64,000 bases of DNA from Gambelia wislizenii (lineage: Eukaryota; Chordata; Lepidosauria; Squamata; Crotaphytidae), in assembly GCA_030847615.1 (NCBI GenBank), contig JAUMIR010000005.1, forward strand, positions 214,690,645-214,754,644, written 5' to 3'. Each line of letters begins with the position of its first letter. Position 1 is the first letter of the stretch. The notes under the pieces were generated by a model. The model was not told the DNA's origin. It saw only the letters and a program-made list of their open reading frames with translations, and searched no databases. This document shows, piece after piece, positions 1-11,078 of this stretch. The translations under genes and the position numbers were made by a program.

Positions 1-492
1 TTTTCCAAGTCTTGAAACCTAAGCAATAATTTCACATCTCAGTATTCCAATGAAGAGGCCATAGGAATGCGAGATGTGATCTCTGAAAGCCTGAGACAGT
101 CAACTAAACCATGTCTTATTTTCTTCACAGAATGAAGAGCATATTCATAGAATGCTCACTTTCATTTCAAATTTATGTCAGTAACTCTTGTGGTAGCTCA
201 GTTAAAAGAATACATTCCTTTATCGGTTCTCTCTGTGGAATGTGTGCTTTCAAACAGGTGAAATATGCTTATGGGGAGTTTGCAAATTATCTTATGAAAG
301 CTAAAGGAGAATCAATGGGAATATTTCCCTTAGGGTTTAGCATACTGATTGTAGAAATATTAATACTTAATGCCTCTATTATACTTCTTATCTACACAAC
401 TGAATAGGGCAGCCGGGGGTGGGAAGTGTGTGGGCAGCAGTGATATATACATGTCTGCCAAATGTCAATTTTGTCAGCAGTATTTCTTCCTA
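1..492. other. AT-rich sequence, nothing recognised
   Basis: No exon, repeat or RNA gene could be recognised. The open frames are short and have no family resemblance. Confidence 0.4.

Positions 493-566
<74 letters not shown>
493..566. repeat. Compound microsatellite (GT)n-(TA)n-(CA)n-(GA)n
   Basis: A run of GT dinucleotides passes through a short TATATA block into CA and then into about 16 GA units. The GT and CA halves are inverted copies, so the tract can fold on itself around the TATA centre. The short open frames here encode only dipeptide runs and are artefacts. Confidence 0.95.
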
Positions 567-569
<3 letters not shown>

Positions 570-1479
570 GATGAAGAAAAAAAAAGATAAGTGATCACAA
601 CTATGTGAATCTCATGAAGTACATCACAGAAATACTCCTTTCTTCAACATTTACACACATGTGAGACCTAAGAACATTGTTGAAAATTGCTGACATTCCA
701 AAGTATCTGCAGCAGCATTTATCTGTAATACTTCTTGGTTGTTCTTGTTTGAATTACAGTATGTACAAATGTTTCCACTCATGCAGAGAGTAGCTATGAA
801 TGTTGACAATTTAATGCAATGATTGCTTCTATAATTCTTACAGGCAGCTTGACACTTGCTACAATAACACATATAATGCTAATTTGTACACTAGAACTTA
901 CATTTTGCATCAGGGATGTAGCAGATTATGCCAGATTTCTGTTTAATTTCATTTTTTTAGTGTGTATCTGTGTGTGCATGAATGATTAGCAGATGGAACT
1001 ATTCAAATGTTGTAGCAAAACAATTTTGTTTCTGTCTTCTGTATTTCTATATCAAATACAGGACTGCAAATGGGCACAATGTACCAGGAACATCTCCCAT
1101 GCATATCTGGTGAAAACAAAGCTCTCACATTCATTTCCATATGTTTTGTACTAACAGCTTCCTACAAACCCATGCCATTTATTCATTTGATTTTTAAAAT
1201 ATGTCTTTCAGGCCACATAGTCTTCGCCTGATGAAATCAATTTCTGAAATTCTCTCATTTATATTGGCAAAATAGTTTTTTTAAAAAAGAATATGATTGG
1301 AGGGTGAAGCAAGCAAAAAAGCATTCACTCCCCACTGCACTAATTTAATGAGCTCTTACTGACAGTCCCTGTAACACATGTTTAGTCTTTGATTCATGTT
1401 CTGTCTTCTCCAACGCTACATGTATGTAATCACTCTTCATACAGTATATTTGAAGATGGCTGTTGTAGCACTAGGTCTC
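567..1479. other. AT-rich sequence, nothing recognised
   Basis: No repeat, exon or RNA gene recognised. Confidence 0.4.
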
Positions 1480-2330
1480 CAGCCTTGGTTACTCTCCTCT
1501 GTTCCATTTTGTCAATGTCCTTCCTAAAGTGCAGTCTTAGAAAGTACCCCAGGTGAGGTCTGAATAAAGCAATGTATGCATTTTCCTTCTTTAGTTTGGA
1601 AACAATGCTTTTATTGATACAGCCCAGAAAGATATCAACAAAATGTTGTTAGCCACTGTTGACTCATATTTAACATGTGGTCTACTAAAACTTCTAGATC
1701 AGATGTTCTTAACCTTTTTGGGGTCCCTCGGAGAACCTGATGAAACCCATGGACCCCCTTTTCCAGAAAAAATACTCTTGAACACAATTTTCAAATAACG
1801 GTTGAAGAACCTCTAGATCTTTTTGAATGTACTGCTGTCTAGCTAGATGTTCTTCATCCTGTACTTATACATCTGAATTTTACTTTGATTTTATTTCTAA
1901 TTTTTTTGGTTATTGTTTGTCCAGTTCTTCATCTTTTCAAAATGACCTTGAATCTTGTTTCTGTCGTTTAGGTATTTGTTACCTTATCCCAGTTTCATAT
2001 CCCCTGCAAATTTTATCACTGTCTACTTTTTTCCTATGTCCAACTCATTTATATCAATATTGAATGTGGCTTCTGGGCAGAACTCTGTAACATCTGACAT
2101 CTTCATTTACTCCAGGTTGATAAGGAGCCAGTGGTAAGCACCTTTGGGATTTGGTCTAACAAACAGGTATAAATCTACCTAAAAAAGTCATAACCTAGCC
2201 AACATTTTAGCAAATGGCCCACAAGAATATTGTGGGGAGTGTAGTCAAAAAGCTTGTTGAAATTCAAATGTACTGCATCCACAGCATACTAGTGACACCC
2301 CCACTAACGTATAAAATAGCATCAAATCTT
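1480..2330 (-). mobile_element. Old CR1-type LINE fragment, interrupted by a hAT MITE
   Basis: On the minus strand this resembles the RT C-terminal part of CR1/L3-type LINEs. The order of landmarks is as expected: the tract for a [13 protein letters not shown] segment, the 'tattgatacagcccag' region, the 'tgactcatatt..catgtggtctacta' region, and further upstream RT sequence to about 2330. It is more diverged than the CR1 copies at 15.1, 19.2 and 56.8 kb and has no open frame. The insertion at 1701-1811 splits it, and the CR1 sequence rejoins cleanly if that insertion and one 8-bp repeat are removed. Ends are approximate. Confidence 0.7.
1701..1811. mobile_element. Short hAT-like MITE inside CR1
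   Basis: A 111-bp insertion is flanked by the perfect 8-bp direct repeat TCTAGATC (1693-1700 and 1812-1819), the target duplication length of hAT transposons. Its ends are roughly inverted: AGATGTTCTTAACC on the left, and GGTTCTTCAACC when the right end is read on the other strand. The end sequence resembles the perfect inverted ends of the element at 52875-53234. There is no coding capacity. Confidence 0.6.
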
Positions 2331-4240
2331 TGGTAAATAAAATAAGAAGGTATGTGTTGCTATCACAGTGACATTTACAGCACTCACCCTTCTCCCCTCC
2401 AGAATTTTCCTTTTGGCCCATTAAAGCACTTCATTTTAACAATATCATAGATAAAGCAAAAGGCATTAGACTGATATTGAGATGGGGATTTGCTTTCTAA
2501 AACATAGGCCAACCAGTGGATAATAGAAGCGCACACTTTTTTGTGTGTGTATGGTTTTGGGGAGATTTATTTTTTTCAGAAGGAAAGGATTTCCATTGAG
2601 ATTTGCTGGTCTAAATCCATTGCCTCTTCAGCATATGAAATGACAGCCCATTCTCAATGCTCCAATATTAATTTTTAAGGTCTGTCTGTATATTCATCTG
2701 CCAGCCATCAACAAATTTTCTGGATTTCTATTAGTTCGTCTCAAGCTGCTGGCAAGCTAAATTTCTCTAACAGGCATCAATTCAATGTATTAAATGCCTG
2801 TTCTGCCCTAGAAGACATATTGATTATTTTTTTCTCAGCAAAGTGACAAATGCCATTTTCATGACTATAATAGAGATTGATTACAATTTTATGGAACACA
2901 GAGGGAGTTGATTTCAGTGAGACAGCCTCAGGGCATAGAAAAATTGAAGAAAATCATTTAGATTAATAAAGAAATTAATGAATTCATGGGCTGATGATAA
3001 AACTGAAACATTCTAGAGATAATGAAAACTACAGTACGTGCATAGTTATTATTAAAGCAGTAAATTTAAACATGCTTAAAATTGCTAGTGACTTAAAAGT
3101 TGTGAAAACAACTAAATGTTTTCATGTAAACTTAAATAAAGTATTGTTTAATTTTCATTTTTAAAATGCTATGTTTTAAAGTGTGCTGGCAATGTGCTGG
3201 TAATAATGTACTTCTACGTCAGATTTTGGAATGGACCATGGAGACTTCAGGAACATATATATACAGACAGACAGACATGACTTGAGGAAAATTGAAGGAT
3301 AAGCCCTAGTCTCTTATCCATAAGTACTAAGGTGAAATATTCACCACTATTTCATCTGCTGTTCTCCAGCAAAAAGAGAGCTACATTTGATTGTTAATGC
3401 TAAACTATGGTTTAACAGATAAGAACAAGTTTAGCATTCTTTCAACTCAGATACTCCCTTTCGTCTCTACTGGCAAGGCCATGAGGAGACTGGAACTTTC
3501 CACTTCCATTCTAGGTTAACTGCCATTCTCTTTCTACAAAAGGGCCTGTGAGCTTCTCACTGGAGATAGAAAAGTTTGACTTTTCATGGCTTTTTGTATT
3601 CTCAGTGGAGAACAACACTTTATAACATGCAGTCCATGTGACTTTAACATTGTTACTTTCCTCTGAATGCTTTAAAAAAAGGAAACCACATATTTGCCTG
3701 AGGAAACAAAAAGTGATTTTGAAAGTTTTCATAAAGAATTTTGTGCCATAAAATTATCACAGTCTTCACTTAGAAATTTATCTTCTGATCATGATGGCTA
3801 CATGTATATAAATGTATGTAGCCATTTGTACACCATCTAACTTGTCAGTAATCTTACTTATTGGCTAGTGACACCTAACAGGATTTACAATAACTCTAGT
3901 TCAGATCAATCAATTTTGTTTAGCAGTTTGACTCAGGAAGCTGCAGTCCATCTAATATTGGGCCACAAAGACAATTTTGCCTATGTTGGCGAAGAAGGCA
4001 TGTTTGTGAGAGAACAGGGGTGAGGCTAGGCATGCTCTCATAATGCTGAGTGTTGCATCCAAACCAACCTGTTGCTTGTTCTTCATTTTCATTATTTGAG
4101 TAGTGTAAATTATTTATTCTGTTTTTAAGTTGTTTAAAATTATTTTATATAAATCATACTAGGGAATGTTAATGTAAATTATATAAATTTTAAATGTAAC
4201 ATCAATATAAACCGCTTAGAGATTTCTGTTATATCAAATA
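2331..4240. other. AT-rich sequence, nothing recognised
   Basis: Apart from a short CAGA run near 3264-3278, no repeat family, exon or RNA gene could be recognised. The longest open frames are about 70 codons and unremarkable. Confidence 0.4.
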
Positions 4241-4814
4241 CAGTAGCACCCCCGCATCCGCTGACTTGCCAACTGTGGATACAGTTATCTGTGGTTGGCA
4301 ATGGCAGGGGAAGGGAGGGGGGAGAAGGAATCTCACCTCTTCCATCCCTTCCCCTGAGAGGGCTCCTGGTCACTGCCATGGCGATTGTGGGGGTGAAGGG
4401 GAAGGGAGGGGGAGGAGCGATCTAGCCTCTTCCCCTTCCGCCTTCATCCCTGAGATTGCCACTGTGGTGGGGACATGGCGGGGGTGAAGGGGGGAGCAAT
4501 CTAGCCCTTTCCCCCTTACGATTGCTGCTGTGGTGGGGCCATGGTGGGGGGGGAAGGGGAGAGTGATCTAGCCCCTTAACCCCTGCAATTGCCACTGTGG
4601 TGGGGCCATGGCAGAGATGAAGGGAGAGGGAGGAGTGATCTTGCCCTCTTCCTTCGGAAAAGCTCTTGTCACTGTGGTGGGGCCATGGCGGGGGAGAAGG
4701 GGGAAGGGGAGGAGGCTAGATGGCCCCTGGGATGGCATTCACTATTATCTGTGGAATTCGCCATCTGCGGCCCTCCCTTGGAACCAATTCCCCTCAGATA
4801 CAGGAGTGCTACTG
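4241..4814. mobile_element. Pogo/Tigger-like MITE with internal GC-rich minisatellite
   Basis: The element is bounded by TA dinucleotides (4239-4240 and 4815-4816) and inverted ends, CAGTAGCACCCCCGC against CAGTAGCACTCCTG. TA target duplication and CAG-initial ends are typical of Tc1/mariner, especially pogo/Tigger. The interior is not coding. It consists of about four or five diverged units of 65-95 bp, each with a 'ccactgtggtggggccatgg' core and a purine-rich GGGAGGGGGAGGAG-type run. The element at 62108-62408 shares the ends and the interior style, so the two probably belong to one family. Confidence 0.7.
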
Positions 4815-4816
4815 TA

Positions 4817-5554
4817 GTATAAAGCAATGTATAAATACCATATACAATATTCATGCACCAGGAAAGATTTGTAGGAATTTGGATGTTAGCTCTTAATAAT
4901 CCATTTTAGTTTAACAGAGCACACCAAATGTTACTTTTCCAGCATCTCAAACCTTCATTATAATTTGCATGCAACCCAAGCCTTTGTATCTGAAGGGTTT
5001 TAAAAACTCATCTTCACTAATGTCTACTTGCTTCCCACCTTCCATCATGTCTGAAGGCTCATGCTGTCTTTAAATACTAAAGTACTTGTACTTGACAACA
5101 GAAGTCTGGAGACACTTTTGAGGGCATGATTTTAAACTTCTTTCTACTTCCTTGCACAAGTGGTTTCTGCTTATTTTCCAGATAGATTCTGCTGCTTTTT
5201 TCAGCCCACTTCAATAATAGAAGCAATTATAATAATTTCATTTATAATGGACATACTGCATTAGATGAGGACTTGTTGCTCTGCAAACAAAAGAGTTCCT
5301 TCCCTTTATGGAAAGAGCTAAGATCCAGTGAGGTTTTCCAGTGGGGGCAGGACCACATTTTTTTTCCAGTCCAACAGTTTTTCCAACAGTTACCTAGAAG
5401 TAAAGTTACATATAAGAAGAAATGCATACAAGTTGTACAAGTTGTTAATTATCATACAAGTGTTTACTCTAGGAAGCCAGGACTGACAGTGGTTCCCTGC
5501 AATGCATGTATGTAATTGTACACATATGTTTGGTGCCATGTAATGGAGCAGAAC
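4817..5554. other. Sequence with nothing recognised
   Basis: No gene or repeat recognised. Confidence 0.4.
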
Positions 5555-5622
5555 AGGTATTTCTGCATGACAGGGGGTTGGACTAGATTGTCTTTGTGGT
5601 CCATATCTATGATTCTAGGAAC
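5555..5622 (+). mobile_element. CR1 LINE 3' tail fragment
   Basis: The stretch reads like the CR1 3' untranslated end: a 'tgcatgacagggggttgga' core, then a 'ctttgtggtcc' block, then a 'tatgattcta' terminal repeat. Only the last 70 bases or so are present, a severe 5' truncation typical of target-primed reverse transcription. Confidence 0.7.
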
Positions 5623-6247
5623 ACTTTCAGGTTAAGTGTTAAAGCGCTGTAGAAATCAGTCAAACTCAGGTATATGGAACTTTCTTCAGATTGTGCCCAA
5701 TTGTTCTATTATTATTCTTTTTCAATAAAATACAGATTAAATTGTAACTTTTATTGACCTAATTTCCATGGACAATTTTTAGAAGCACCTTTTTAGTCAC
5801 CACATCAAACTTGCTATAAAGCTAGACCATTTATTGATGACAAGAAGATATCAATAATGCAGCCCTTCATCTCCTGAGTAATTTGACATCCTAGGGTGGT
5901 TCCAGATTAAACTTTTACTGTGCAATTGCCCTGCCTTGTTCACAGGGAACCCACTGACATTGTTCTCAATGTGTAACTCTTGTTTAAAAACTGTTAAAAG
6001 GAAAGACAGAATAACCACACAATGACTTTTGATTGGTAACACTAGGAAACATTCATCTGGAAGAAACCTTTCTATTTTTGAGACTAAATTAAATGCTGAA
6101 AGTAATAAGAAACTTACTTTTTTTTGTTAAAAGCAACATTTATCATTGTTTATAGTTTAAATGAACTGAAACTTTTTGCATGCTATGAATGGAACATCTC
6201 ATTTGCTAATAAGATTTGTTTTGATTTGACAATTGACGAGTTAGTAT
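5623..6247. other. AT-rich sequence, nothing recognised
   Basis: No gene or repeat recognised. Confidence 0.4.
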
Positions 6248-6268
6248 AGTAAAAATGAAGAAGATATT
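6248..6268. repeat. Left 21-bp target-site duplication
   Basis: This 21-bp sequence, beginning AGTAAAAATG, is repeated without mismatch at 6782-6802. The pair flanks the 513-bp insertion at 6269-6781. A duplication this long is typical of LINE-type target-primed insertion. Confidence 0.85.
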
Positions 6269-6781
6269 TCTGACAAGGATCACTTTATTTAACCTAGAAC
6301 CTATTTAAACTGAGTTGAACCTGAAAAGAGGAGGGGAGCAACCTTGTGCGGGATCAGCTGAGGCAGGTGTCACTCCATGACTCTCCTCAGCCTTCCCCTG
6401 GGCATACCATCTGAGCCTGAAGGTAACCCAATAACTGGGTTGCTCCCTGTCTGGCCATCTACTGGAAGTCAGACCCAAGGGACCCCACTCCCAAGTTGCA
6501 GGAGGGCAAATCCCCCAGGCCAGTCCCAAGTGCAGTCCCTTTTCCCATTCCCAGGTCACAAGACCTAAGAGGCAGTTCCAGAGTTCTCCCCTTCACCAAA
6601 AGGGTGCCAATGTATTCACTGTAACTCTTATATTATCCCCCCACTACCTGCCACAAACAAGGGACAGCATCTGTTTAGTCTCTTTCCTCCAACAGGCTAG
6701 CCAAAAGGGCCCTCATTCCTTGTTGATGTCCCCAGGAACAACATATTACCCTCCTCAGATAAATGCACACTGTCTGGTTGC
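6269..6781 (-). mobile_element. Retroposed 3' fragment of an uncharacterised retroelement
   Basis: A GC-richer insertion sits in AT-rich DNA between perfect 21-bp duplications. Read on the minus strand it ends with TTAAATAGGT followed by AATAAAGTG, a polyadenylation-signal-like end, but without a poly(A) tail. The minus strand also shares landmarks with the plus strand at 56519-56836 and 57775-57810: 'cttttggtgaa', 'ctctggaac', a 'gggacttg..ctggggg' block, and the terminal 'ttaaatagg..aataaagtg'. It is therefore a second copy of the 3' part of the SGNH-bearing fossil retroelement near 56 kb. No long open frame remains. Confidence 0.65.
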
Positions 6782-6802
6782 AGTAAAAATGAAGAAGATA
6801 TT
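6782..6802. repeat. Right 21-bp target-site duplication
   Basis: Identical to 6248-6268. See the insertion between them. Confidence 0.85.
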
Positions 6803-8892
6803 ATTTTTCATAAAGGAGTAAGTATTATAGTGATTCGATCTAATTTAAAACCAGGACAGAAGCTACCTGTAGCCAGTAATTTTAGAATTTCGTTTGAATA
6901 TTTCTCTGAAAAATGACAGATTTGCCATTGATAATTCAACTTGTCTATAGGTTGGTGAGGTCTGCTTAAGGCTTGGTTTCCATGTCCAATAGGTTCACAG
7001 ATAAACTAGGATGCTCTTTAATCCATTGTGCAGTTGACAAGTAGAGTAGGACTGGAAAGGTTTGTCGGTTTTGCTTTCCCGCTCTTTTGAATTTTTTAAA
7101 ATATCATGTTCTTTCCTACCTAAACAGGAAGAAACTGGAAATTTTTGATACATTATTTAAAAACAAATTGATACCAAATTATCTGACATTTGTGCTGGAC
7201 AAATCCAATAGGAATAGCCATTTCCAGCATGGAAAGGAACAGGTTGTACCCATCTGCATGTATACCTGCCTGTAATATAAGTGTTAAAATGAAAAGTTCA
7301 TTTCAGTGGGTCTAAGCAGGGGAATCACCTGTCCTCACCATTTGGGGATAAGGTGCCAACCCTGCTTGGATTGGAGGCAGACCCTGGATATGGCTAATAT
7401 TGGATGCAAGGATATAAATTGTTGCTTATTTTGGTTTCATATTATGCCCAAGAATTTTGAAGATTTTCTCCCTGTTGGGTGAAATTATGAGGTTTTTACA
7501 CATTTTCCTATGATTTAAAAATATTTTTGCAAAAAGTAACCCCACCCAAACAGTGGGATACTCTGATCTTTTTGTTCTAAAAAAATATTACAGCAGTTGA
7601 CAAATTTTTGCTGGGGTATCTTACTACAGTTTTTTTAATGACATGTCAAGGCACCATTTCTTGTCAAAAACGAAAAAAAAACAAAAACAAAAAAAACACA
7701 CTAGCCAGTAGCTTTTGCATTCCTATCTGAATTTAGCTTCAACAATAAATGTAAAACATTATGATATCATTAGTGGGGATAAGACAGTAGTGCTATATAC
7801 CAGGGATGCAGCTGACTCTAAATAAACAATAGAATGATGGGACATGTTGGCATCTTTTTGTAGTTATTTAAAAATAGAGGAAGAATATGTATAAATAAAA
7901 CAAACAAAATAATGTTACAATGACTACATTTGGTACATTCTATTATTTAACTTCTGAGTCTTGTGGTGTAAGACTCAAATATGAAATCATGGTGATAATT
8001 AGTCAATTTTATAATTGAATCAAAATCCATACTACCTCCAGCGGACCCAAGATTTATTAAGCAGCTTTTAAGCCTAAACTGAAGTTTGTTCTGTGATTGT
8101 TTAGTTAAAATTTACCTAAAATTAGTCATCTGTGCAGAAAACCCAAATGCGTTACACTTGGAAGAAGGTTAAATTAATTTATAAACACAGTAGGTTGGAT
8201 CCAAATGTCATATTTAGACAAGTCTCTTCAGATTTAATATGTTCATTGTAAGTCTGAATCCAGCCTAGTTTCTTTAAAATAGGCTTCATATAATTTATAG
8301 TATATTTGTGCTCTGTAAAATTGTTGAAGCAGCAGTTCTTGAAAAGTAAAAAAAAAAGTTTTGGAATAATTAATTTTTCACTTTCACAACAGAAATCTTG
8401 ACTGGTTGCGTAGATTGTCTGGAAGGATTACAGTTAATAGGAGATGAGTAATTTTTGTGCATATATTTGAATGCCAGTTATAGAGGTAAATGTCAGAAAC
8501 ATGAGGTAAACCCCAACAGCTACAGTTTAAGAGGCAAGATGCAGAGCTGTTTTCCTTACTTACTATGATTTGGTTCAGAACCTTGCTTTCCAGTTAGCTG
8601 TGGAATGAAGGGCTGTAGTAATGATATATACTTTTTTCAACAGGCTCTCCGTTTCCTACACTGCAAACCCATGCACCAGTGCATCTAAACTATATAGCAG
8701 TTTTGTTTGGCATTCTGAAAGCTGCAACAAAATTGTGTTTTCTGGATAAATAGATGGGATTCTATTCCACATGTTCAAATAAGGGAAGGAGGTGTCCCCC
8801 CTTCAGTGATACTTGAACACCTGGACCAATCTTAGGTCTTCCTGCTGTTACATAGCAGAACTGATGACAGGGTTCTCACAGAAAGTGAGACA
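6803..8892. other. AT-rich sequence, nothing recognised
   Basis: Contains an A-rich simple tract at 7671-7699 but no recognisable repeat family, exon or RNA gene. Confidence 0.4.
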
Positions 8893-9161
8893 GGGAGCCC
8901 TGGTGGCGCAGTGGTTAAATGCCAGTACTGCAAGTCACCACGTTGCAAGTTTGATTCCAGTGGACTCCAAGGTTCAATCAGCGTTCCATCCTTTCGTAGG
9001 TTGGTAAAATGAGTACCCAGTTTGTGGGGGCAATTAGGTAACACACATTGGAAACTGCTTAATGCAGTGTAGATGTGTAAATTGCTATTGCTTAAAACAA
9101 TTTATAAGCTGCTCTGATAGCCTTGTGGCTGAAGAGTGGGGTATAAATAAGTAAATAAATC
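8893..9161 (+). mobile_element. tRNA-derived SINE, family 1, near full length
   Basis: The head is tRNA-like with an intact RNA polymerase III promoter layout: A box TGGCGCAGTGG at 8904-8914 and B box GTTTGATTCC at 8949-8958. The body includes 'ggtaaaatgagtacccag' and the tail 'gctctgatagccttgtggctgaag' resembles L2/CR1-type LINE 3' ends. The copy ends in TAAATAAA-type repeats. Other copies lie at 22716-22929 (minus) and 23509-23790 (plus). This is a mobile SINE, not a functional tRNA gene. Confidence 0.9.
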
Positions 9162-10426
9162 AATAGTGTGCAGCCCAACCACATACATGTGTTCTCAGTC
9201 AGGTCCAACAGCTAGACTTTTGGCCAACTCAAATGTGAAGACTGAATTATTGATGAATCTACTGAATGAGAGTTTCAAGTAAACTCTAAAATATAGGCAG
9301 ATAAGAGCAGGGAGTTAAATGCTTCTTTCTCTCATCCTTTAAAGCAGTTTTCTTCTGATAGGAGAAATGAATGGAGGAGAGGGACTTTGAGAAGGATTCT
9401 CATGTCTACTTCTTTTATTATTTAAATCTTTACAGCTGCCCAAACACCCATTATTAGGGAGCTGAATGACTCAGGTGGAGTTGTTCCCCATCATATCTCG
9501 TGGTTTTAGCCTTGGAGGTAGGTCCCATCCAGCTCCATAGGGCTTTTATAATGAAAGAATTGAAATGTATCCTTCAGTGTTGTTATTTTTAAAGTATGCT
9601 AATAGAGGTGTCAAACATTTTTCTAGATTTTCAGATCTTCTCTTGATCCACATCTTGGCAGCAAAAAGCCATGCTTTGTTGGAAAGTTGGTTTTATTGAA
9701 TTTTATGTTAAACAGGGGCAGTTGGGGGCTTTGTAATTGAAACTGTGGAGACCATGTTTTCCATATGAATTGGCCTAATATGTTGGGCATGAATGATCTG
9801 TAAGTATGTTTGCTATAGCTTGATCATTGTGGAAACTGCCAACTATTTACTTTCAATTCTGTTTTGTAAATATAAATCAAGTTTCTATGACTATAATTAC
9901 AGCTAATTAATGTTTGTGATTACATGCTAAAAATGGTTGTATTCATACATAGCTTCATTTATTTATGCTTTGTATGCTGCATTGGAATTTTGGCTGCCTA
10001 GTGACTGAATGATCAAGCACCTGACTCCGGTAATGGGTGGAGGGCTCTCAAATCAGTCTCTTTGGAATTATTTAGTTGATAGCAATTACTCCCTCACGGT
10101 AAACAATCAAAGTGCTTGTATCTGTAGGCAGTAGATAACTTGGAAATCAAATATATCAGATGTATGCTGATCCATAAAGAGATTGTCCTGTCAGCTAAAC
10201 AAGCATAAAAGATGTGATTGTATATAACACTCCCTGTCTCTAACAAGAGAACATACATATATTTTTTATCATATAAGATAAAGGAGAGATTATTCTTATT
10301 TTAGCTTCATAGAACTAATTCCTGTGTAAACCTAAATATATTTACTCGGATGTAAATCCCATGTACTTAAAAAGGTCTTACATTGTATGTGGGTATATGA
10401 CTACAGACATAATTACCTGACTCCAT
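9162..10426. other. Unique AT-rich sequence, possible conserved noncoding DNA
   Basis: No repeat or exon recognised. The part around 9750-10200 has homeodomain-type TAATTA/CTAATTA sites and looks like low-repeat regulatory DNA. That impression is inference; a cross-species alignment would be needed. Confidence 0.3.
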
Positions 10427-10554
10427 ACATCTAATGAAATAGACCGAGTCTATGAAAGTTTGTGCTAGAAACTTCTTTTTTTCTTTATTAGTCTCACAAG
10501 TGCTACAAGATCTCTTTGCATTGGGATACAAACCAACACAGACATTTCTTTAAA
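10427..10554 (+). mobile_element. Penelope-like retroelement tail with hammerhead-like motif
   Basis: CTAATGA at 10431-10437 is followed by a 6-bp stem (10439-10444 with 10448-10453, loop CGA) and then GAAA at 10454-10457. This is the CUGAUGA - stem II - GAAA order of a hammerhead ribozyme core, with one core change (G to A) and one extra A before the stem. Downstream, 'ttagtctcacaagtgctac' and 'accaacacagac' match my recollection of the common reptile repeat tail 'ttagtctttaaggtgctac..actaacacgg', which I assign to Penelope-like elements. Such elements are known to carry hammerhead motifs. Confidence 0.55.
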
Positions 10555-10852
10555 TATGACTACACTGGGGATATTGTTGGCTTCATGTGGAAGGTGGTTG
10601 TTTGGGATCAGTATTGAAGACCATGTTATGTGATGAGAAGGTTTGTATTTGGGAAATTACATGCCTCATAGGGACAATTGGGGTACGGCTACATTTATCA
10701 GACCAAGACTTCGGAGGAAAGAAGGGGAAACAAAAGTGAAATTGTCTAAGAATATCATACAATACTCAAGGAAGCAACAGGTTAGACAAGGCAAGAGGGA
10801 TAACACCAGGGAATTTGAGTGGCTGTTTTCTGATGTTCCTTATAGACACATA

Positions 10853-11076
10853 CAGTCCATATCTGTCAAACCAATACCTGAAGTTTCAGTTATCTGTGGG
10901 ACACAAAACAGAAACACATACCATCCTAGAAGGCATCCTTTCTAGACATCTTCTATGTCCTCCAACACAACTCTATGGTATGTTTTTACTGGAAGTCCAT
11001 TATTTTGATAGGGTTTGCTGTTATCCAGGGTTTCCAGTATCTGGAACTGAACCTCTGCAGACAGGGGGCTCAACTG
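10853..11076. mobile_element. Small pogo/Tigger-like MITE
   Basis: TA dinucleotides flank the element (10851-10852 and 11077-11078). The left end reads CAGTCCATATC and the right end ...GGGGGCTCAACTG, a loose inverted pair. An interior block, 'gtttcagttatctgtgggac..acacataccat', matches the partial copy at 24458-24590. It is non-coding; the 100-codon frames crossing it are chance. Confidence 0.5.
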
Positions 11077-11078
11077 TA

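Noticed and set aside
493..566. Regulatory or coding role for the GT/CA/GA tract
   Set aside because: An ordinary compound microsatellite; the frames encode dipeptide repeats.
1227..1255. CCTGATGAAATCAATTTCTGAAAT as a possible hammerhead
   Set aside because: Stem of three pairs at most, with wrong spacing before GAAA.
2993..3012. CTGATGATAAAACTGAAAC as a possible hammerhead core
   Set aside because: No stem II can form between the two conserved boxes, and there is no repeat context.
8893..9161. tRNA gene (good A and B boxes)
   Set aside because: No cloverleaf with a paired acceptor stem. The sequence continues into a SINE body repeated elsewhere in the window.
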